DNA of 64,000 nt from Sanguinoderma infundibulare (taxonomy: Eukaryota > Basidiomycota > Agaricomycetes > Polyporales > Polyporaceae): assembly GCA_032821775.1 (NCBI GenBank), contig JAVLRN010000005.1, positions 2,852,001 to 2,916,000 of the forward strand, in the 5' to 3' direction. Shown in pieces: positions 24,227 to 35,526 of the stretch. How positions within the stretch are numbered: position 1 is the first letter of the stretch; every line of letters begins with the position of its first letter. Position numbers and translations under genes: made by a program. The notes under the pieces are model-generated. The model ran no database searches. It saw nothing but the letters and a program-made list of their open reading frames with translations, and was not told the DNA's origin.

Positions 24227-24665
24227 CAAGTGCATGAAGTCACTCTGACTTTTGTGTGTATGCGTGCTGATGCTCCTCACTGGTTATGCAAAGACTCGGT
24301 CAGATCATTGGAGTTTGTGCGGTGGACTTGAATAAGTGCACGACAAGCACGTGGGAGGGTCTGGTATACCACCCAGGGCATTACTTGCAAAAAGTCGCAA
24401 TTGGTACTGCACGTGAATAGTACGTAATGTGACTAATATTCGAGAGTTTCGTGCAACTCAGGCAAGATCTGACTTCATGAGAGTAAGCTCGACTCTGTGG
24501 CGGTTGGGTGCACGAGCAGGTCACCAGCATGCAAACGCCGGTTAGGCACTTACGTTTATCACAGTACGAAAACCCCCTTTCCCACCAACGGTCCCTTCCC
24601 CTCTCATTTACTGGCCCCAGGTCCCTCTCCCTTCATATCGTCATATTGTCTGCCATGAAGACAAG
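24227..24665. other. Intergenic stretch, no gene seen
   Basis: No exon chain, repeat or RNA gene is recognisable between the two hypothetical genes. Confidence 0.5.
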
Positions 24666-24921
24666 ATGGAGGGTGAGGAGCACAAGGTACCGAGTTACAT
24701 TATGCTGACAAAGCAGGAGCTGCTGAAGCAGGCGCAATCTGCATCCGACAAGAAGAGTTATGAGGCCCTTTACAAACAGATCCTCAGTCCTCGGTGAGCT
24801 GACATACATGCTTGCAACGGATACGCAAACTCACACAGGGTACCAGCATCACCGATCAGCGAGGAGGCCATGGCCTCCTCATCCGCCACGTCCCAGGAGA
24901 AGCTGCACGAGGAACTGCATG
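24666..24921 (+). CDS. Exons of an unrecognised protein, 3' part unresolved
   Basis: ATG at 24666 starts MEGEEHKVPSYIMLTKQELL and KQAQSASDKKSYEALYKQIL, ending SPR at a gtgagc donor. After a ~50-bp intron the frame resumes VPASPISEEAMASSSATSQE to EELH at a second gtgaga donor. Further exons between 24922 and 25600 are ambiguous: at 25139-25330 both strands are open with coding-like composition (minus: VDPQIWCTLNMQLCDALRFT). I could not decide between one plus-strand gene and two overlapping ones. Confidence 0.35.
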
Positions 24922-25681
24922 GTGAGAAGGAAGGACGCGAAACCGATGGACTGCTGTCGTCCGTGCTCTCCCTCATCCTCTTCTCCTTGTCCGCCTGGCG
25001 CACATGTCTGTCTGCTGGCCGGATAGCTGCTCCCTCATCCTCCCGATCAAGTAAGGCATCAATTTCCTTGTCGGGGGTTTCGACATGTTTGGAAGGTTTG
25101 TGAGCAGCCTGGACTTCCCATTTCCCCTCCTGCTGACCTCAGTACTGCAGGAAGAAGCAACCCTGGGTGAGCGAGGTCACTGCATTCTCGGGCCCTTTCA
25201 GCACCACAATGTTGCGGTTACGGCGCGCGCACCCGACTCCGACTGCCGTGAAGCGTAAAGCGTCGCAGAGCTGCATGTTCAAGGTGCACCAAATCTGTGG
25301 GTCAACTATGTGCGACACAGTCAGTGTCTGTGCAAACCAAACAATTGAAAAATGAAGAGATGAGACACTTGCTGCTGGTATGAACAAGCGACCGCACCTG
25401 CAAGATCTCACTTGTCCTGTTCTGATGGTGAAGGTGAGCTCCTCCCCGTGCACCTGATTCCGGAGTGGGTCGATGGGCAGGTCGGTGCTCTCGACGAGCT
25501 AGAGGGATATGTGGACCAGGCAGCGAAAGATGAAAGCAAAGAGCATGATGTAGAGACATAACACGGCCTCTGCACCCATCCACAGAGCCGTATAAGGCAC
25601 TATGTGGCTGTGTTCATTGTGGCATCGAACTGGCACTGGAATTGGTGCCGGCGTCCCAGGTCTTGCAGCTACTTGTCCACT

Positions 25682-26346
25682 ATGGCAGCCCCCCCAGTGC
25701 ATATCCCCATCCTGAGCAAGCATTTCAAGGTGAGAAGGTCCCTGACGCATAGTATAGGCTACTAACGCATTCTGGTAGATCCTGGAGCCGATCCTGGCCC
25801 TCAGGATGAACCAGTCTTCAGACGTCAACTGGATCGCATTCAAGTGCATAAGTGTCGGCCTTCTGACTTGCTTTCCAGCTTTATTCACTCACCATTTGTA
25901 GGTTTTTGTTGAAGAGCTGAGGTTCACGGTGATGACCCAGTCTGGGGGGTCGTACCACACCTTTATGCCACCACCCGGATACGAGTTTAGGAATCAGCCG
26001 TTCACAGCTATCAAAGTAGGTCCCCTCTATTCCTTTCCGTCCCTCTATCTGACTCTTTCAGCCTCATGGGAGCGTCATGGAGTTCAAGAACCACAGGAGG
26101 TACGATCCATGCCATGTTCTTCCCATTGACGACCACTTACGTTTGCCTAGCATGTGGGACAACCTGCGTGCGGCCTATGGCTGGACCACGAACACATTTG
26201 TCCCTAAAATGCCGGACCAGCAGCGCACGCAACGTGACAATGAAGAATGGATCCGAGCTGAACGTGAGCAGGAACAGCAAGAACAAGAACACCTTGCCCA
26301 CCAGCGCAAGAGGGGCTGCCGCTGGGGGAAGAAGCAAACGCATTGA
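25682..26346 (+). CDS. Hypothetical protein with Glu/Gln-rich C-terminal coiled coil
   Basis: ATG at 25682 gives MAAPPVHIPILSKHFK. It is spliced to ILEPILALRMNQSSDVNWIA, then VFVEELRFTVMTQSGGSYHT, FMPPPGYEFRNQPFTAIK, and finally PHGSVMEFKNHRRYDPCHVL through MWDNLRAAYGWTTNTFVPKM. The tail EWIRAEREQEQQEQEHLAHQ is a charged helix, followed by basic residues and a TGA at 26344. All introns have GT/AG ends. No family is recognised. It ends 130 bp before the retrotransposon and may belong to an older mobile element. Confidence 0.5.
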
Positions 26347-26476
26347 GCAACGTCGAGGTAAGCCTTGATGCCCATTCATTCGTATTCATCGCCATTGACA
26401 CACGCACAGGCTGTATTTCACGTTGTTCTTCTATTCTCATGGTACATAGTTTTACGTTTTGTTGCAATCACCTCGT

Positions 26477-27426
26477 TGATACACTATCCCAGGGCCTGTG
26501 GACAGTCGGGACGACCGAGGGCTGAGGGAGGCGAGGTTGGAGCGATGTCGCTGGTGTGGAGGGCGAGTACGGTCCCGAGTTCCCTTTGGTCGCGATCGCA
26601 ACAAGTGCCAGGGAGAGGGGAGAAACGTCGAACGAAGCTAGAGGACGAAAGTCGTGGTATAAGTCGCGCGACGAGTCGCTGTCGCAGGGTCGCAGTCGGG
26701 GGTCGCTGTCGCTGTCGCAAGTCGCAATCGCAGTCACTAGCTATACCCAGAGGAGGACGATGTCGAGCCACGGTCGCTCACCGGAGAAATGAGAGGTGAA
26801 AGGTGGGGGGGGATCCAAGATTGTGTGCCCAAACAGCCGTCGACTGGGTTAAGTACATCGAGCCCATAACTACGCGCGACAACTATAGTCTAGCCTGCCT
26901 CGCAGCGATGAGCGCCCATGACAACCCATGTCGGAAACCCATCGGAACATCAGCGACCGTCACAAGGCCGCAACTGGTCGTGCGACTTGGGGTCGGCTCG
27001 CCTTGTCATCGCATGGTCGCGCGATGTCGCTGGTCATTGGCGATCGCAGTCGGGGGTCGTGACCGATACCTGTCACCAAGACCAACTAGTGAGAGACGAC
27101 TCGCAGACCGTCACGCGACGCGACTGTAAAGATGCTGAACGACTTAACTTGTGGCCCGCCGCTATGCTGCCACGTGCGAGGCGCAGACGGGCGGGCCAGG
27201 TCGCTGTAGTCGCCAGTTCGGGCCGATCGGGAGCTTCACACTGGCGACGGAGATCGCCGACGTTCTAGGCCTTTGCCTCGTGCCAAAGGGTCGGTGCGTC
27301 GCGCGACCGCCGATGCCGTTGGCGACTCGGGAACTTCTGCGATGTCACATGGCGCGAAGTCGCGGTCGCTGTCTGAAAGGGGTAGTCGCGCCGACTTCTG
27401 TGAACGGAAGCGTCGGGTGCGCATCA
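26477..27426 (-). repeat. 3' LTR (left copy)
   Basis: This is a 950-bp direct copy of the right LTR. I counted about 35 differences by eye. All but one are transitions at CpG sites (CG in one copy, TG or CA in the other). The plus-strand start of the antisense gene lies 347 bp beyond its inner edge. Confidence 0.95.
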
Positions 27427-27439
27427 CCTCCCTCTCACT
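27427..27439 (-). other. Polypurine tract next to the 3' LTR
   Basis: Read on the minus strand the bases are agtgagagggagg, immediately before the LTR's TGAT. This is the expected position and composition for plus-strand priming in Gypsy elements, and it agrees with the pol orientation. Confidence 0.75.
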
Positions 27440-27686
27440 GTGATCTCGACCGTCCTCAGTCGCCGGGTGAAACGCCTTGAGGCAGCGGTGCCGTTGCCGC
27501 GCCGCCTTCTCTTCTTGACAGCTCGATAGGCGGCGACCTAAGTCGGACGTCTTCTCGTGCTTCTTCATAGATATGGGAGTTCTTCGGCCTGTCACGCGAC
27601 AAAGGGCAGCCTTAAACAGGTGACCCCGTGCTTCCAGCTCCATGACAAGGGCCCGGTGCGAGAAGTCGCCCAAGTCGCCGCGCCGC

Positions 27687-27693
27687 ATAAAAG
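27687..27693 (+). promoter_or_regulatory. TATA-like box of the antisense gene
   Basis: The sequence ataaaag sits 81 bp upstream of the ATG at 27774, followed by a pyrimidine-rich leader (ctcctccttccctcaccctc). Spacing and leader resemble a fungal RNA polymerase II promoter outside the LTR. Confidence 0.5.
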
Positions 27694-27773
27694 CCCAGTC
27701 GCCGAGGGGGCCACCGTCGCTCCTCCTTCCCTCACCCTCGCTTGCTCGCTTCCTTCATCGCCCGCTCCTCACC

Positions 27774-29722
27774 ATGTCCGCCAACTCCGCCTCCAAGGGG
27801 AAGACTCGCGCGACCACCGACGACCTCCGCCAGGCCGCCCTCGACAAGGCACGCGACGACGTCGAGGCCATCCTCGCCGACCCCTTCAACAGCCCTGGCC
27901 AGTCGGAGGAGGTGCAACAAGACTGGCGAGAGACGATCGCCGACCTAATTGTAAGTCGCGCGCTGTCGACTCGGGTCGCCACTGACTTCCTTTGTTCACA
28001 GGGGGTCTGGGCGGACGCCGGCGCTGCTGCCGAGGACGTGCGTCGGGTCGCCGACCGCGTTATCCTCGAGTACCCCGCGTACTGGAGCGCGGTGGCCGCC
28101 ACGTGGCCCGCGTGGGCCGGTCTGCACCTTCTCGGTGCTTACAACCGCCTGGCGCAGGCCCAGGCCGCGGAGGCCTCGCGCGCCGCCTGGGTTGCGCGAC
28201 TCCTTGCCAGGTCGTGCGCCAAGCCCTCGGCCACGCCTGCCGCCGTCGCGCCTGCTCCTCCCGCGCCGACTTCCGTACCCGACGTCGCCGCCGCCATCGC
28301 AGGCCTCGCCATCTCCCCGCCGCCTCCCACCGTCGATCCCACAACGTCGCGCCCGACGTCGTGGAACGTTTCTGGTGCGTCCATCGCTGGCGCGGTCACC
28401 ACCACCGCGGCTGTCACCACCGTCGTCGCCGTCGCCCCCGCCGTGGTCGCTGCTCCCGCCGTTCGATCGTCGCCACCGTCTATGCCACCGCCCGCCGCCC
28501 CTGGCCAGCGCAAGAAGCGTCGTCGGACCCCCCACTCCTCGTCGGGGTCGGTGGAGGTCGTTGGCGAGGGTGCCCGCGACAAGCCCACGCCAGCCAAGAA
28601 GGTGCGACCGGCCGCCACCGTTCCTTCGCCGACGCGCCACGAGCGGGTCCAGGCCAAGTTGGCGACCGTCGCGCAACCCCCGCTGGCGGTCGTGGGGGAC
28701 GAGGAGGGGGAGGAGGCTGAGGAGTCGGTGGACGAGCCCACCATCGACCTCAGTCTGTACTCGGTAAGTCGCATCGCTCTTCCTGTCTCGCGTCGCGACT
28801 AACCCTTTCGCGCAGTGCGACTACTGTGGCAAGCTGCATGAGACCGCTTGCGTCCTGCTGCCTGGTCGCGCCAAGTGCGTGAAGTGCACGGGGGCGCGGA
28901 AGGGCTGCTTGGTCGGCTCGGAGCAATACGCGACCTGGTTCGATCGGCACGGCTTTGAGCGCAGTAAGTCGCGCCTCCCCCTTTCCCTCGTCGCTGTCGC
29001 TGACCCTTTTTGTCGCAGGTGGGATCGCGACCCGGCCTCCCCACCACGTCGTCGAGGACGGCCAAGCCCCGCGCTGGAAGGTGAATGAGCGGGGCTCGGT
29101 CGTGCAGGCGACGCCGCCCCGCACCCGAGCTCGTCGGACGTGTCGCGCGACGCCCCCGCCCACGGAGTCCTGCCCGGCACGCGCTGTCCCTGGCCGCAGC
29201 GGCCCGCGCGGTGTCGCGCCTCCGGTCGCTGGCCCCTCCTCTGCTCCCGACCCACTCGCCGACCTCACCTTCACCCGCACCACCACCCTCCGGCTCCCAT
29301 CGCCGGTCGGTGACTTCCGCTGCGCTCTTCGTGCGGAAGGCCTCCCCACCATTGCCATCGCCCTCAACACCCGCATCGCCGGTCAAGGGAACGCCACCAC
29401 TGGCGATGGCGGCGACGACCTCGACCTCCTCGACTTGTCGCCAGAGCGGCACGCTTACGTCCGCGGTCTCCGCACGACCCGCTCGGCCCTCGTCGCCCAG
29501 GCCGAGGTCCTCCTCGAGCTCATCGAGGACACTCAAGTGCGCGAGTTGGTCGCGCTCGGTCAGGAGCCGTCGCCTTGGACCCCCGAGCCCACCGATGACA
29601 ACGACACAGAGTACCGGGAGTCGTCGGCCGACTCTGGCTCGGAGGACGCGGAGGGTGAGGACGACCGCGAGGATGACCGCGAGGGGGGCCCCGCGACTTT
29701 GCCTGCAGCTATGGAGGAGTAA
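27774..29722 (+). CDS. Antisense accessory protein of the retrotransposon, Zn2Cys6-like Cys cluster
   Basis: Phase-checked exons 27774-27950, 28002-28763, 28816-28963 and 29019-29722 give 596 codons without a stop. The N-terminus (MSANSASKGKTRATTDDLRQ) and exon 2 are helical, then Ala/Pro-rich. A basic segment GQRKKRRRTPHSSSG looks like a nuclear signal. Exon 3 encodes CDYCGKLHETAC, eight residues, then CVKCTGARKGC, spaced C-x2-C-x7-C-x8-C-x2-C-x6-C. This is close to fungal Zn2Cys6 DNA-binding clusters (C-x2-C-x6-C-x5-12-C-x2-C-x6-8-C). The C-terminus contains a helix around LTTRSALVAQAEVLLELIED-like sequence and a very acidic tail (DNDTEYRESSADSGSEDAEG). The gene lies opposite to pol inside the LTRs and has its own introns, so it is transcribed from the other strand. 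A DNA-binding regulator of the element is the best guess, without direct proof. A capsid-like role is the alternative. Confidence 0.75.
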
Positions 29723-29829
29723 GTCGCATCTTGTCGCGTCGCGGTCGCGACTTCTTCTTGCCCTTTTCTTCTTATGGTTTTCTTGTCGTCTCATCCTGTT
29801 CTGGTCTTGTCCCGGATTGTAGTGTAGAT

Positions 29830-29985
29830 AGTGTCGCCTCGGGGCTTGTATGATTCCAGTCGCAGTCGCCGTCGTGTTGTCTTCTTGTCGCAGTCGCAGT
29901 CGCGGTCTATTTCTTGTCGCAGTCGCAGTCTTGGTCGCAGTCGCAGTGTCGCAGTGTCGCAGTGTCGCAGTGTCGCCTCGGTCGT
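29830..29985. repeat. Dense array of GTCGC pentamers
   Basis: About fourteen GTCGC copies occur in ~150 bp just after the antisense gene, mostly as (A/T)GTCGCAG with spacings of 6-10 bp (for example four successive tgtcgcag units near 29946-29972). The same pentamer and its complement occur throughout the element, including the LTRs. Confidence 0.85.
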
Positions 29986-30281
29986 AGTAGTCCTATATTA
30001 TACACCAGTCAATAATACTATCTGATCTCGGTTTGAACGCCTGTGTGTTCTAAGATAGGTTTCCCGAGGGAAAGGCTCAGCGTGAAGTCCTTCATCGCCA
30101 AAAACCCTCGCCATCACGACAAAGTCGCGATGGAAAAATCGGTCGCAAAGGTGCGTCCGAGGTCGCAAAGAATATAAACGAGAGACTATGAAGTGGCGAT
30201 TGGGAGTATGCAAAAGATAGAAAGAGCGTAATATGGGAGATATGGAAGCGGGTCACAAATGAAAACAGATACTCAGCTCGA

Positions 30282-33200
30282 CTAGTCCGTGTCGCCCACC
30301 CCGTCGCTGTTGCTCGGCGATATCGCATCGCCAGTCGGACGATCGTCCTCGACACCCACGTCGTCGGTGTTCTTCATGTCCTCGAACCGCTTTTGCGAGA
30401 TGTCGAGGAGCTCGTCGGCGATGTCGATCGATTGTCGCGCGAGGTAGGGGAGGAGTCGGAAGGCCGCGACCGGTCGGTGAAAGACCGTCCCGTCGAGTTC
30501 ACAGACAACGTACGCTCCTCCGCAGTTGCGGGCGAGGACAACAAGCGGCCCGAGGTATCGCGGTCGCATCTTGCGGTTGAGGGCCTTCTCGATCTGCGTG
30601 TGTCGGAGGAGAACAAGGTCGCCGTGTTTGAAGTCGAAGTCGCGGATGGTCATCGCGTGGTTGCACTCGAACTTGTACGCTGCTCGAAGTCGCGCTCAGT
30701 AGACGTCGGACTGGAGGTCGGCGATCTGGTCTTGCCGCTTCTGGAGCGCTGTCGCGTGCTGCGTGATGAGATTGGTCATCGACAGGATTGAGTCGGGCGG
30801 TGGGAGCAGATAGGTCGCTTCACCAATGTCGAATGGCAGGATCGGATGACAACCTGTAGCCGCGAAGTATGGTGAGCAGCCCATGCGACGTCGCGTAGTT
30901 ACCCTTTCTGCCCAGAAGGCGAAATGAGCGACTTGCGACCACTTGGTCTCATCGCCGTCGGCGGCCTTGAACAGAACCTGTCGCACGTCGAAGTGGGGTC
31001 GCTCGACGATGCCGTTCGCCCGCGAGTTGTAGCCGCTGATTCGGATATGTCAGAGGTGATACTTGCGTGCGAGGTAGCCAGCCGCTTTGATGAAAGCCGC
31101 GCCGTTGTCGGTGACGATCTCCGCGAGGCCGCCCCAGCGACAGATGACGTCTTGGAACAGCCAGTCGCCGAGGGTCTTCTCGGTTTCGACGCGGAGCATG
31201 CACCACTCTGGGTAGTGCGAGATCGCGCAGCGCGCCTGGACGATGTACTTGAAGCCGCCGGAGGCGGGCATGTGCATGGTGTCGATGTGGACTCGCGCGA
31301 ACAACGGTGCGGGTGTCGCGACCGTCGGCGGGATAAGGACCTGTCGCGTCTGTCTCGTCTGACAGAGATGGCAAGTGCGAACGTACCAAGTGACGTCCTC
31401 ACGAAGGGACGGCCACCAGAATCGCTCCGCGATGAACTGCAACGTCGCATAATTGCCGCGATGCCCTATGTCGTCATGCGCTTGTCGGAGGATCGCGAGC
31501 CGCTGGCCAAGGCCAACTACGAGCTTGTGTGCGCCATGGGAGTCCTTCCGCCATAGCTGGTCGCCGTCGATGAAGTGCTGCTGGCAGTACTTGATGAACT
31601 GCGGATACGCCTTGTCGGAGATGTCGCCCGGCTGTCGGAGGTCGCGGAGCCACCTCTTGACCTTGTCGAGTCGCTCGTTCGCTCGCCTAGTGAAGTCAGA
31701 GGTCGGGATGTCGCTCGTCGTGGTCGCAGTGTTGCTTATCGGCTCCTGGTCGGTCGGTCCCTCCCCCTCACTGAAATCCCGACCGTCCCCGGTCGGAGAC
31801 GCGATCGTGAAAAGTTGCAGGGGAGAGGCGCGTTGCCGCGGTCGCGTCGGCAGCATCTGGTGCAGGAAGCCATGGACTTTGTCGATCCAGTCCTCGAAGC
31901 CGTCGTTGTCGTCGCGTGGCTCGTCGCCTGGTTGTGGTGGTTGCCGCGACAACCTGTCGGGTCCGTGCGACGTTCCTGGGACGTGCACTAGAGTGAAGTG
32001 AAACGTCAGTATCGCGACGATCCAACGGTTAATGCTAGCGCTCGGAGAAATGTCAGGGTTCTGGAGCATGCCCTGAATGTATCGCGCGTCGACTTCGATG
32101 ACGAGGTTTCGAACACCGATCAAGTAGACCTTGAGGTTCCGCAGGGCACGATAGAGGCCGTAGATCTCGAGCTTCGGTTGCAAGAATCGCGCCTCCCTGT
32201 TGTTGAGCGTTATTGATCCGAAGCGACTGTAGTACCGCTTGCGCGGATCGTCGATGTCGCACTGGCAGAGGTGGAAGCCGACCGCGATGTAGGAAGTGTC
32301 GACGGCGAGGATGACGGCCGCGCCCGACTCGTAGTCGATCGCGCGGAGCGCCGGCGACTCGATGACCACCTTTTTGAGGTCCTCCTGCGCATGGAGTTGC
32401 TCGTCGCCGAACTCGAAGGGGACGTCCTTCCGCGTGAGCTTCACGAGTGGCCAGGTGCGCTTCGCGAAGTTTCGAATGAAAAGTCGCAGGACGCCGACCG
32501 TGCCTATGAACACGCAGATCTCCGATATGTTCCCGCACGGTCCCCAGTTGACAATGAGGGCGACGCGCGACTGTTCAGGTTGTCGCCCGATCAGGGTGCA
32601 TCGCTGGCCGATGACGATGTTCTCGATGTCGATGGGCATCAACTTCGGCCCGGAGTAGGTGCCGCCGGCGTGGCTCATGCGTGTGACGATGCGATTCTGG
32701 TTGTCGAAGTGCTCCTTGACGAAGCGACGAATACCAGGGTTGCGCGGGATGGTCTCGTACTTGCCGTCGCGGTCGCGATAGTCGGACTTCGGGCCCTTGC
32801 CGGGGACGTCGTCGATATACGGTACCGTCCACTCCGGGATCTCGGGCTGCAAGATGTAAGTGACGTCGTCGTGAAAGATAGGTACCGAGTTGCACCACCC
32901 CATCGGGAGGGTACAGTGTCGCAATGCACCAAACGGAGTCTGGAAGGTCGTGAGGTCGCGCGACGATTTTGCGATCAGTCGCTCGTCGTAGCCGATGTAG
33001 AGGTCGTACATCGAGCCGCACGGTCGCCCGCCGAACTGCTCGGCGAGGTAGTCGGGGGTCGGGGTCACCCCCGAGTGCGCGATCGTGACCTTGTTGAGCG
33101 GCTCGAGACTGTGGACGATGCGCGGCTTCCCGTCCTTTTTCGCGACGCAGAACCAGCGACCGCGATACGACGAATTCGACGGCTCGTACACGCCGGCGGC

Positions 33201-34085
33201 GATTTTGCACTTGATGATGTCGCAGACCTCCTTGTAGAGACCTGGCGGGATCGGGATGTTCTTCTGGACCCAAGGCATGTGCGGCACGACCGGAAAATCG
33301 ACCGGCGGAAAGAACTCGGGCTTGAAGCAGCCGCGCTCCTCGTCGGTCCACGCGAACGCCGTGTTGTGGACGCACATGAAGTAGTGGAGGAGCTTGCGCT
33401 CTTCGGGCCAGAGGAAATCGGGTCGCAGCTTCTTGTCGAGGGCCTCCATGCGTTCGTGGGTGTAGCGACCGGTCGGGACGAAGTCAGGTGGATGGTCGGG
33501 GAGGATCGGCATGTTCGCGAGCGGGTCGCCGGTGATGTTGCGCACAACGCGAAACTGTTCGGGGCACGAGCCTAGGACCGGTCGCACCTTGCGCGCGACT
33601 GGCTTGTACTTCTTCTTGGTGACGAGGCCTTTCGTAATGGGATCGCGTGTGGTGAGGAAAACATTTGCGGGGGTATCTTGCGATCGCGGCGCGAAGTAGC
33701 CACGACCGTTTTTGGTCGGAAAGGAGAATACAAAAGAAGGTGAAGAAGAACAGGGGCGCATAAAGGAGAGAGAGAGAGCGATGTCGAGAGAGGGAGACGC
33801 AGGAGAAACTGGAGACGCGAGGAGAGAGAAAGAGTCCGAGGTCACAGTGGTCGGCGATGTCACCGAGGTCGTTGCGCTTGTCGCACGACATTTTTCGCTA
33901 GTAGTTGTGAGATTAGTTGAGAAATAGACGGTCGCGCGATCGTGTAGTTGGTCGCAGGCCGATAAATAGAGAGCTGGAATAGGAATAGAGTCGTCAGCGA
34001 TGCGGGTATAGGCAGAGATAATGGGGCCCCCTGGAGTGTCGTCGATGACGAGGGCGTAGTCGCCGTCGGGCGACCCGTCCTCAAA
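30282..34085 (-). pseudogene. pol: Gypsy pol: reverse transcriptase, RNase H, integrase, with two in-frame TGA stops
   Basis: From the right the frame runs NPFEDGSPDGDYALVIDDTP into the RT domain: PVVPHMPWVQKNIPIPPGLY, SYRGRWFCVAKKDGKPRIVH, FGALRHCTLPMGWCNS, and the catalytic box VPYIDDVPGKGP. RNase H follows (AAVILAVDTSYIAVGFHLCQ, LVIEVDARYIQGML). The integrase has an HHCC zinc motif (HDDIGHRGNYATLQFIAERF, TCHLCQTR), the VHIDTMHMPASGGFKYIVQA strand and DNGAAF. TGA stops at 31050-31052 (between KYHL and HIRISGYNSRANGIVER) and 30696-30698 break the integrase. The remainder to TAG at 30282 has a GPLVVLARNCGGAYVVCELD tail. CGA-to-TGA deamination fits the first stop. The frame is shifted +1 relative to the protease frame. 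Confidence 0.92.
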
Positions 34086-35517
34086 CGGGTTCGGCGCGCT
34101 TGTTGTCGATGCGAAACCGAAAGGTCAGCTGGCCTCGCGGTCGCGTCGGGATGGTCACGACTTGTCGCGTGTTCGGACACTCGAGCGTGATCGTCTGGTC
34201 TTCGTTGTTGAAGTTCTTGATGATGCTCCGCGTCAGGACGTCGAAGGGGCGACCGAGGAGCAAGTCATAAGGCGCGTTGCGAATGACGTGAACCTGTAGG
34301 TAGAGCGTAATACCACCGACAAGGAAGGGCACATTGCGAACGATACCTAGCGATGGGTCGACCGCCCCGTTCACTGACTGCATGTACAGCTGCACCGTCG
34401 GGTTGTAGGAGAGCGCCGCGTGGTGGCAGAGACCCTCAGAGATCGAGACGATTTGCGCACCACCGTCCAAGGTTCCCTCGACGTCGATCTTACCATCGAG
34501 ACAGCCGACGATCGAGCGCAGCGCATACGACTCCTTTGCGACCACGAGCGGCTGCGGCTCTTGGCCGGGGCCGAGTCGCGAGAGGTAGACGTCGTACGGG
34601 TCGGGGACTACTAGCACGCCCAGCTCCAGGGGTTCACCACGACAGGACCACGCGGTCGCAAGTTCGTCGTCGCTGGCCGCATCGGCGAAGGTGACTGTGC
34701 GCGGCTCGGTCGGTACGCGCTTTGGGGTGATCGCCTCGCGGAACTTAGCGCGCATGTCGGGCGCGATGCAGAGGAGCTCCTTGACCGAGAGCGTGATCGC
34801 CGGTGTCTTCATTGCACGTGAGTAGACCTCGTCGATCAACTTGGGCTGGTAGACCGGGACCGTGTTGCGGTAGGCTGGATCGCACTCTTTACCGCTCGCC
34901 GGTCGCGGTGTTGCGCCGACATTGGTCGTCCGTGGCGGGGCGTAAGTCGTGTCACGGGCTCCCGCGAACGGGTGCTCGGGCGCTGCTCCTTGTCGCGTGG
35001 CCGGGGTCGGTGGTCGCAGGATGGTGACAGGCCGCGCTGGCGCGGCTGCCACGGTTGCCTTGGTCGCGGCTGGGGCCGATGCCTTCGTTCCGGAACCGCT
35101 GGCGGTCGCTATCGTGGGGCCCCCATCTGGAACTTCCTCAACTCTTGCTGCAGGTCGCGGTCGCCGGGGAACGGTCATGATCTCGACTGCATCGAACTTC
35201 TCCCTTGCTTGTCGGAGGGCGAAGATCTCGTGCTCGAGCTGGGCGATGCGATCGCTGGTTGCGTCAGTGGCTGGGGCCGTTGGTGCAACCTGGAAGAGGA
35301 GCTGGCCTACCGGCGCAGTTGCATTGCGCTGATGCCACTCGTAGGCACGGTCGCGCATGGTCAGGCCGGGTAGATTGCGTGGTACGAATTGCCCATTGGG
35401 CAAAACGACCTTCCCGTCGTTGTTCCGCGCGATACGACCCGCATTGATGTCCTCGTCGACGAACCGACAGGTGCGAACCTGACAGCCCGCGTCGCCGCAG
35501 TAGTGGCAGAAACCCAT
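34081..35517 (-). CDS. Gag zinc knuckle and retroviral-type aspartic protease
   Basis: ATG at 35517, 9 bp after the gag stop, begins MGFCHYCGDAGCQVRTC. This is a CCHC-like knuckle in which the usual His is Cys (C-x2-C-x4-C-x4-C). A Pro/Ala linker follows, then the protease: DVEGTLDGGAQIVSISEGL is the active-site region with DGG where DSG/DTG is usual. The flap-side strands read QVHVIRNAPYDLLLGRPFDV. The frame ends RAEPV at 34081 and the RT frame continues +1. A frameshift or splice would be needed to make a PR-RT polyprotein. The DGG triplet also occurs in related elements as far as I recall, so it need not mean inactivity. Confidence 0.85.
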   Translation of the reverse strand: MGFCHYCGDAGCQVRTCRFVDEDINAGRIARNNDGKVVLPNGQFVPRNLPGLTMRDRAYEWHQRNATAPVGQLLFQVAPTAPATDATSDRIAQLEHEIFALRQAREKFDAVEIMTVPRRPRPAARVEEVPDGGPTIATASGSGTKASAPAATKATVAAAPARPVTILRPPTPATRQGAAPEHPFAGARDTTYAPPRTTNVGATPRPASGKECDPAYRNTVPVYQPKLIDEVYSRAMKTPAITLSVKELLCIAPDMRAKFREAITPKRVPTEPRTVTFADAASDDELATAWSCRGEPLELGVLVVPDPYDVYLSRLGPGQEPQPLVVAKESYALRSIVGCLDGKIDVEGTLDGGAQIVSISEGLCHHAALSYNPTVQLYMQSVNGAVDPSLGIVRNVPFLVGGITLYLQVHVIRNAPYDLLLGRPFDVLTRSIIKNFNNEDQTITLECPNTRQVVTIPTRPRGQLTFRFRIDNKRAEPV

Positions 35518-35526
35518 CGGTGGCGG

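Noticed and set aside
25139..25453. 104-codon minus-strand frame with coding-like sequence
   Set aside because: The plus strand is equally open with similar third-position GC. Neither could be tied to exons or a family, so it was not listed as a gene.
32271..33575. 434-codon plus-strand open frame opposite the retrotransposon pol
   Set aside because: It is the reverse complement of the conserved RT domain in high-GC sequence. The peptide is Asp/Val/Arg-rich without motifs, unlike the spliced antisense gene at 27774.
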